DNA of 45,413 nucleotides from Leptospira kobayashii (GTDB taxonomy: Bacteria > Spirochaetota > Leptospiria > Leptospirales > Leptospiraceae), in assembly GCF_003114835.2 (NCBI RefSeq), contig NZ_AP025030.1:1-45413 (forward strand), in the 5' to 3' direction. Shown one piece after another: positions 42,103-45,413 of this stretch (position 1 is its first letter; every line of letters starts with the position of its first letter). Both the position numbers and the translations under genes were made by a program. Under the pieces are notes generated by a model, which was not told the DNA's origin, ran no database searches, and saw only the letters and a list, made by a program, of their open reading frames with translations.

Positions 42103-42128
42103 TACTCATACCATTGTAATGAGTAATG
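42100..42128 (-). promoter_or_regulatory. Inverted repeat covering the opgG start codon
   Basis: CATTACTCAT (42100-42109) and ATGAGTAATG (42119-42128) are perfect 10-base arms around nine bases. In the opgG mRNA the ATG is paired in this stem, so it could hide the start codon. As DNA it would be a good dimer operator just before the gene. No strong Shine-Dalgarno is seen. Confidence 0.55.
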
Positions 42129-42147
42129 AAATATCTGACCATTCCTT

Positions 42148-43833
42148 TTAAAATCTAAAAAGTTTTGTGCTGTGATGTAACGATGCGGAGACTTCTTCCA
42201 GATTTTGCATTGCTCCGATGATGGAATGAATAGATGCGGATTGTTCTTCCGAAGTAGCGGCCAATTCACTCACAACACTATTGTTTTCCGTATTTCTATG
42301 CATGATCACTTCCAGCTCTTGATTGAGCTTCTGTGATAATTGATCGATATTGGATGCAATTCTAATCAATTCTTGGATGGCCGCTTTTTCCTTTTCAGAG
42401 TGTGTGAATATTTCCTGAAATGAGGATTCTATTTTTATAATATCATTTGCACCGTTTTGAAGTTCAACTAGTCTGGATTTGTTATCATCCGTTACAAATA
42501 ATAACTCGGATCGGAAACCGGATATAGACTGATGAATTTCTTTCGCGGACCTAGAAGACTGTTCCGCCAATTTTTTAATTTCTTCCGCAACCACCGCAAA
42601 TCCGGCGCCTGCTTCTCCCGCGCGTGATGCTTCGATTGCGGCGTTTAATGAAAGTAAGTTGGTTCTATCCGCTACATAAGTAATAGAGCTTAGAATATTT
42701 GCAATTTCATTGGATTTGAGAGCGAGAGCTTCCAATCTTTTTGTACCTGAATCCACGGATACGCTGAATGCGTTCATCTGAGAAGAAAGATCTTTGGATA
42801 CGGAAAAGGAATTATCTATCACATTCCTAGTATCAGCGATCGTTTTGGAAAGGGAAGAGGCTTGGTTGTTTATGGAAACGATGGATTGGGTGAGCGCTAT
42901 AATTTGGTCGCCAGCCTGAGACGAACTCTCCTGAGTTACGCTTACGCTATCGGAAAGAGTATTGAGCGATTTTGATAATTCTTGTACGGAAACATCGATT
43001 TGTTTGATGGAATTATTTGCCATGCTGGAATGAACTTCCACAAATTCGGAGTTGGAATATAGTTGTGAGACCAATCCTTTCATTTCCACTTTCAAATCGC
43101 TCAATTTTTGGAATGCAGTATAAAAAGTATTGGAGTCATCCGGAATCTGGATATTTGTTTTTAAGTCCCGTTCGGCCAACCCTTGGATTTGGGTTTCCAA
43201 TTTTTTCAATTCGTTTTTAAAGAAAATTTCCTGGAAAATGTAGCCGAGAACAAATGCCAAGCTGGAAGCTCCCAGAAAAAATAAACCTAACTCTAGTTTG
43301 TTTGCGAACAAAGTGAAATAAAAACCGGCAACTCCGACCGGAATCGGTAAACCTAGGAAAAAAATATTTTTGTGATTGGAAATCCATCGTGTACCCGATT
43401 GTAGTAAAAGATGCCATAAGGTTTTTTGGCTTTTTCTCATTCCAAATAGAATCTCTGCGGCTTCGATTTGTTCAGGCGAAGCATGGGTCCGAACTGACAT
43501 GTATCCGATCGGGTGGTCTCCTTGGAAAAGGGGGGAAATGTTTGCATCTACCCAGTAATGATCTCCGTTCTTACAACGATTGATAACGACGCCGTTCCAG
43601 GATTTATTTTGGTTCAGGGTATTCCACATATCTGCAAAGACTTCCCTGGGAACTGATGGATGACGGACGATATTTTGAGGTTTGCCTAGTAGTTCTTCTT
43701 CTGAAAATCCGCTGATTTCACAAAACTCCGCATTTACGAACTGGATAATACCTTTCAGGTCTGTTTTTGAGATGATATTTTGACCTGGCAAAAATTTTCT
43801 TTCGGTGTTGGTTACAGGGCCGTTATTTTTCAT
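42148..43833 (-). CDS. Aer-like methyl-accepting chemotaxis protein with PAS domain
   Basis: Redox/energy taxis receptor that controls CheA. Seen: N-terminal PAS (about residues 15-115) with [46 protein letters not shown], a close match to the FAD-binding PAS of E. coli Aer. Then two membrane helices (about 150-205) with a short loop, a HAMP-like part and a signalling coiled coil. The hairpin tip [30 protein letters not shown] is near residue 400. 561 residues. No C-terminal NWETF-type tether. Divergent from the large lipoprotein gene across 101 bases. Confidence 0.92.
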   Translation of the reverse strand: MKNNGPVTNTERKFLPGQNIISKTDLKGIIQFVNAEFCEISGFSEEELLGKPQNIVRHPSVPREVFADMWNTLNQNKSWNGVVINRCKNGDHYWVDANISPLFQGDHPIGYMSVRTHASPEQIEAAEILFGMRKSQKTLWHLLLQSGTRWISNHKNIFFLGLPIPVGVAGFYFTLFANKLELGLFFLGASSLAFVLGYIFQEIFFKNELKKLETQIQGLAERDLKTNIQIPDDSNTFYTAFQKLSDLKVEMKGLVSQLYSNSEFVEVHSSMANNSIKQIDVSVQELSKSLNTLSDSVSVTQESSSQAGDQIIALTQSIVSINNQASSLSKTIADTRNVIDNSFSVSKDLSSQMNAFSVSVDSGTKRLEALALKSNEIANILSSITYVADRTNLLSLNAAIEASRAGEAGAGFAVVAEEIKKLAEQSSRSAKEIHQSISGFRSELLFVTDDNKSRLVELQNGANDIIKIESSFQEIFTHSEKEKAAIQELIRIASNIDQLSQKLNQELEVIMHRNTENNSVVSELAATSEEQSASIHSIIGAMQNLEEVSASLHHSTKLFRF

Positions 43834-43934
43834 TGGACTTAGAATTAATTTAAACCTATTATCAGTAAAATTGCCAGATGATTTACGAGCAATCAGATTC
43901 TAAAAACGGACCGCAATTTTCAGTTATCATTATT

Positions 43935-45413
43935 ATGAAAAAATATTCAGCATTTTTTAACAAATTATTCATCGTGTTTTTTCTATTGTCTTGCGCCAAC
44001 CCCGAGAAAACAAACAAAATCATCGGTGAATCTGTTACAGGTACTAAGGAAAAACCCTTATCCTTCCAAAAAATCGCCCCGCTAACAACAAACGCATTGG
44101 GCGCAAGAAAAAATATTCACGAAAAAGGTTGGTTGTTTATACCTTCTTCAAAACAATCCATCGAATCCGTCGTCGAATCAGGTAGAATGAGCTCCAGAGT
44201 TGCGAAATCGTTATTATTTGTGAAATGGAAAAAGAGAGCCTCCGATTACCCTGGTAGTTTGAAAACAACGATGGAGAAGATCGAAACTTTTAGCGAAAAA
44301 ACACGTTCTTCCGGAACCGCTTTGTCTTCCGATATCTTTCAATTCTCTTTGCAGCTAACGGCCGATGAGTGGAAGCTTGCGAAAAAAATGGGGAATACTG
44401 CGGGAGAAAGGTTGATCAACGGTTATCTCTTTCTTGATGACAAAGTGGAAGAAGATACGGAGCAAGTATTGAAGGCGTATTCCGATTTGAATGAAAAAAG
44501 ATCCGGTGTAACCAAGTCGTTGAATGAATTGTTTTTCGATACCACTTCCAAAAACGGAAAAAAACTTACTTCTGCGTGGAAGGGTAGTTATGCGAAAACT
44601 ACGAAAGCATTTTTGGATGAATATGAAGAATCGGGAAGCCGGGATAATACGTTAACGGCTCTTTGGGATATTTTTCAAGGATATACGTTCGCTTTGAAGG
44701 AATTGGTAGTTCCTGCCGCAGAGACTACGGCATCCGTTGGAGAAACGATCGTGGTGGGAGGTGTATTTGTTCCTGTCTCTCATTTGCTTACGGTATCCGG
44801 GCAAACAGTTGTAACGACAGGTATGGTTTTATACTATTCGACTAAAGTCGGTTATAGGGTAATCAGCCCCAGTTTGGAAGCGGGATTATTCAGTACAATG
44901 GGAATCGCTTCCGCTTCTTCCACCGTACCAACTCTTGTAACGGGAGGAGGGATCTCCGCATTTAATCAGGTAACAACTGTCATAGGATCAAGAGTAGGGG
45001 AGGGCGCAGCAAAGGGAGGCGCGGTAGTAGGCGAAACGACGACACTTGCAACCGGAGTTGTTTATGATTTTACCGTTGATTCGGCCAAGTCCTCCATCTA
45101 TCCTTTAAAATCTGGATTGATACTTGGTTATACCGCATTGACAGCACTGCCTGTACATTTAGTGACAGCAATTCCGGATGGGACCATTTTCCTGACTTAC
45201 GACGGCCCGAGAGTTGTGATTGCCGTAGTGCGTGGAAATTATGCAGGGTTTGAAGATCTGCCTACAGGAACGATCGTAGATTTGGAAGAGGCGAAGAAGT
45301 CGGGGAGAGTTGAAATACTTACAAGCGATCCTGCAATTATCAAAAAAGTATTGGATGCGGAAATCAGCGAAAAAGAAAAAGAACATACCAAAGCAAATAA
45401 AGGTAAAAATTAA
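43935..45413 (+). CDS. Large Gly/Ala/Val-rich lipoprotein, paralogue of the first gene
   Basis: Start set at ATG 43935 (MKKYSAFFNKLFIVFFLLSC, lipobox LLSC); the frame open from 43878 adds 19 residues without signal character. Seen: about 260 charged, mainly helical residues, then about 150 residues rich in Gly, Val, Thr and Ala (TTASVGETIVVGGVFVPVS and similar), then a C-terminal module LPTGTIVDLEEAKKSGRVEIL that matches VGAVVDLDQAKKEGNVIV at the end of the gene at 1. Function unknown; lipid-anchored, perhaps forming a membrane-associated segment in the middle. Reaches the end of the window with its stop codon. Confidence 0.78.
   Translation: MKKYSAFFNKLFIVFFLLSCANPEKTNKIIGESVTGTKEKPLSFQKIAPLTTNALGARKNIHEKGWLFIPSSKQSIESVVESGRMSSRVAKSLLFVKWKKRASDYPGSLKTTMEKIETFSEKTRSSGTALSSDIFQFSLQLTADEWKLAKKMGNTAGERLINGYLFLDDKVEEDTEQVLKAYSDLNEKRSGVTKSLNELFFDTTSKNGKKLTSAWKGSYAKTTKAFLDEYEESGSRDNTLTALWDIFQGYTFALKELVVPAAETTASVGETIVVGGVFVPVSHLLTVSGQTVVTTGMVLYYSTKVGYRVISPSLEAGLFSTMGIASASSTVPTLVTGGGISAFNQVTTVIGSRVGEGAAKGGAVVGETTTLATGVVYDFTVDSAKSSIYPLKSGLILGYTALTALPVHLVTAIPDGTIFLTYDGPRVVIAVVRGNYAGFEDLPTGTIVDLEEAKKSGRVEILTSDPAIIKKVLDAEISEKEKEHTKANKGKN

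Noticed and set aside
1..45413. Window as a closed circle because both ends carry related lipoproteins
   Set aside because: The two genes are paralogous, not identical, and no terminal overlap is seen.
1..45413. CRISPR arrays, tRNA or rRNA genes, insertion sequences, prophage structural genes
   Set aside because: No regular short repeats with spacers, no cloverleaf or rRNA stretches, and no transposase, integrase or capsid-type proteins were found on either strand.

Overview
This window reads as a piece of a spirochaete genome, most likely a Leptospira (probably a saprophytic species). The reasons are many Leptospira-type lipoproteins with loose lipoboxes, AT-rich and densely packed genes, membrane-anchored cyclases, an outer-membrane/periplasm lifestyle (TonB receptor, OpgG/OpgH glucans), and a ParA-type partition module of the sort carried by the second chromosome or a large plasmid. 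Genus is inferred from protein style; no rRNA or other species marker is present.

Layout. 1-4546: a large repetitive lipoprotein, a receiver-GGEEF diguanylate cyclase, an SrkA-like kinase and a convergent SpoU/TrmH rRNA/tRNA methyltransferase. 4545-4747: structured repeat DNA. 4748-13667: a heme-acquisition locus. hmuTUV plus hmuS lie on the minus strand. Facing them on the plus strand are two paralogous lipoproteins of no recognised family, a HmuY-like heme-binding lipoprotein and a TonB-dependent receptor. A Fur-like 7-1-7 palindrome (consensus TGAGAYTNAGWCTCA) occurs four times, once before each transcription unit (two in the hmuT/lipoprotein divergent region). 13682-14455 is a ceramidase-like (CREST) membrane hydrolase.

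14452-19629: a three-gene ABC export system, a divergent orphan membrane histidine kinase, a dual-CDGSH iron-sulfur protein and a possible 47-residue peptide. 19705-27930: two polytopic glycosyltransferase-like membrane proteins, a VOC protein, an AraC-GyrI regulator, PpnP, three TetR regulators, a Cys-rich exported protein and a PaaI-type thioesterase. A clear TetR-type palindrome lies before the second glycosyltransferase, with a degraded copy before the ABC exporter.

27952-33342: replicon maintenance. Two related winged-helix replication-like proteins flank a ParA and a DUF3102-type partner (in place of ParB). Two copies of a dispersed sequence element and a strong hairpin lie in the non-coding parts. 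A membrane adenylate cyclase and a VapBC-type toxin-antitoxin pair follow. 33349-45413: a lipoprotein alpha/beta hydrolase and partner lipoprotein, an EAL phosphodiesterase coupled to a YheT-like hydrolase, the osmoregulated periplasmic glucan operon (opgG, a small split-off gene, opgH), an Aer-like chemoreceptor, and a second large lipoprotein related to the one at position 1.

The strongest candidate for an undescribed system is the heme locus: heme uptake by ABC transporter and TonB receptor, a HmuY-like hemophore, and two new lipoproteins with a conserved His pair and four conserved Cys, tied together by one operator. The replication/partition module with duplicated Rep-like proteins and a DUF3102 partner is the second.
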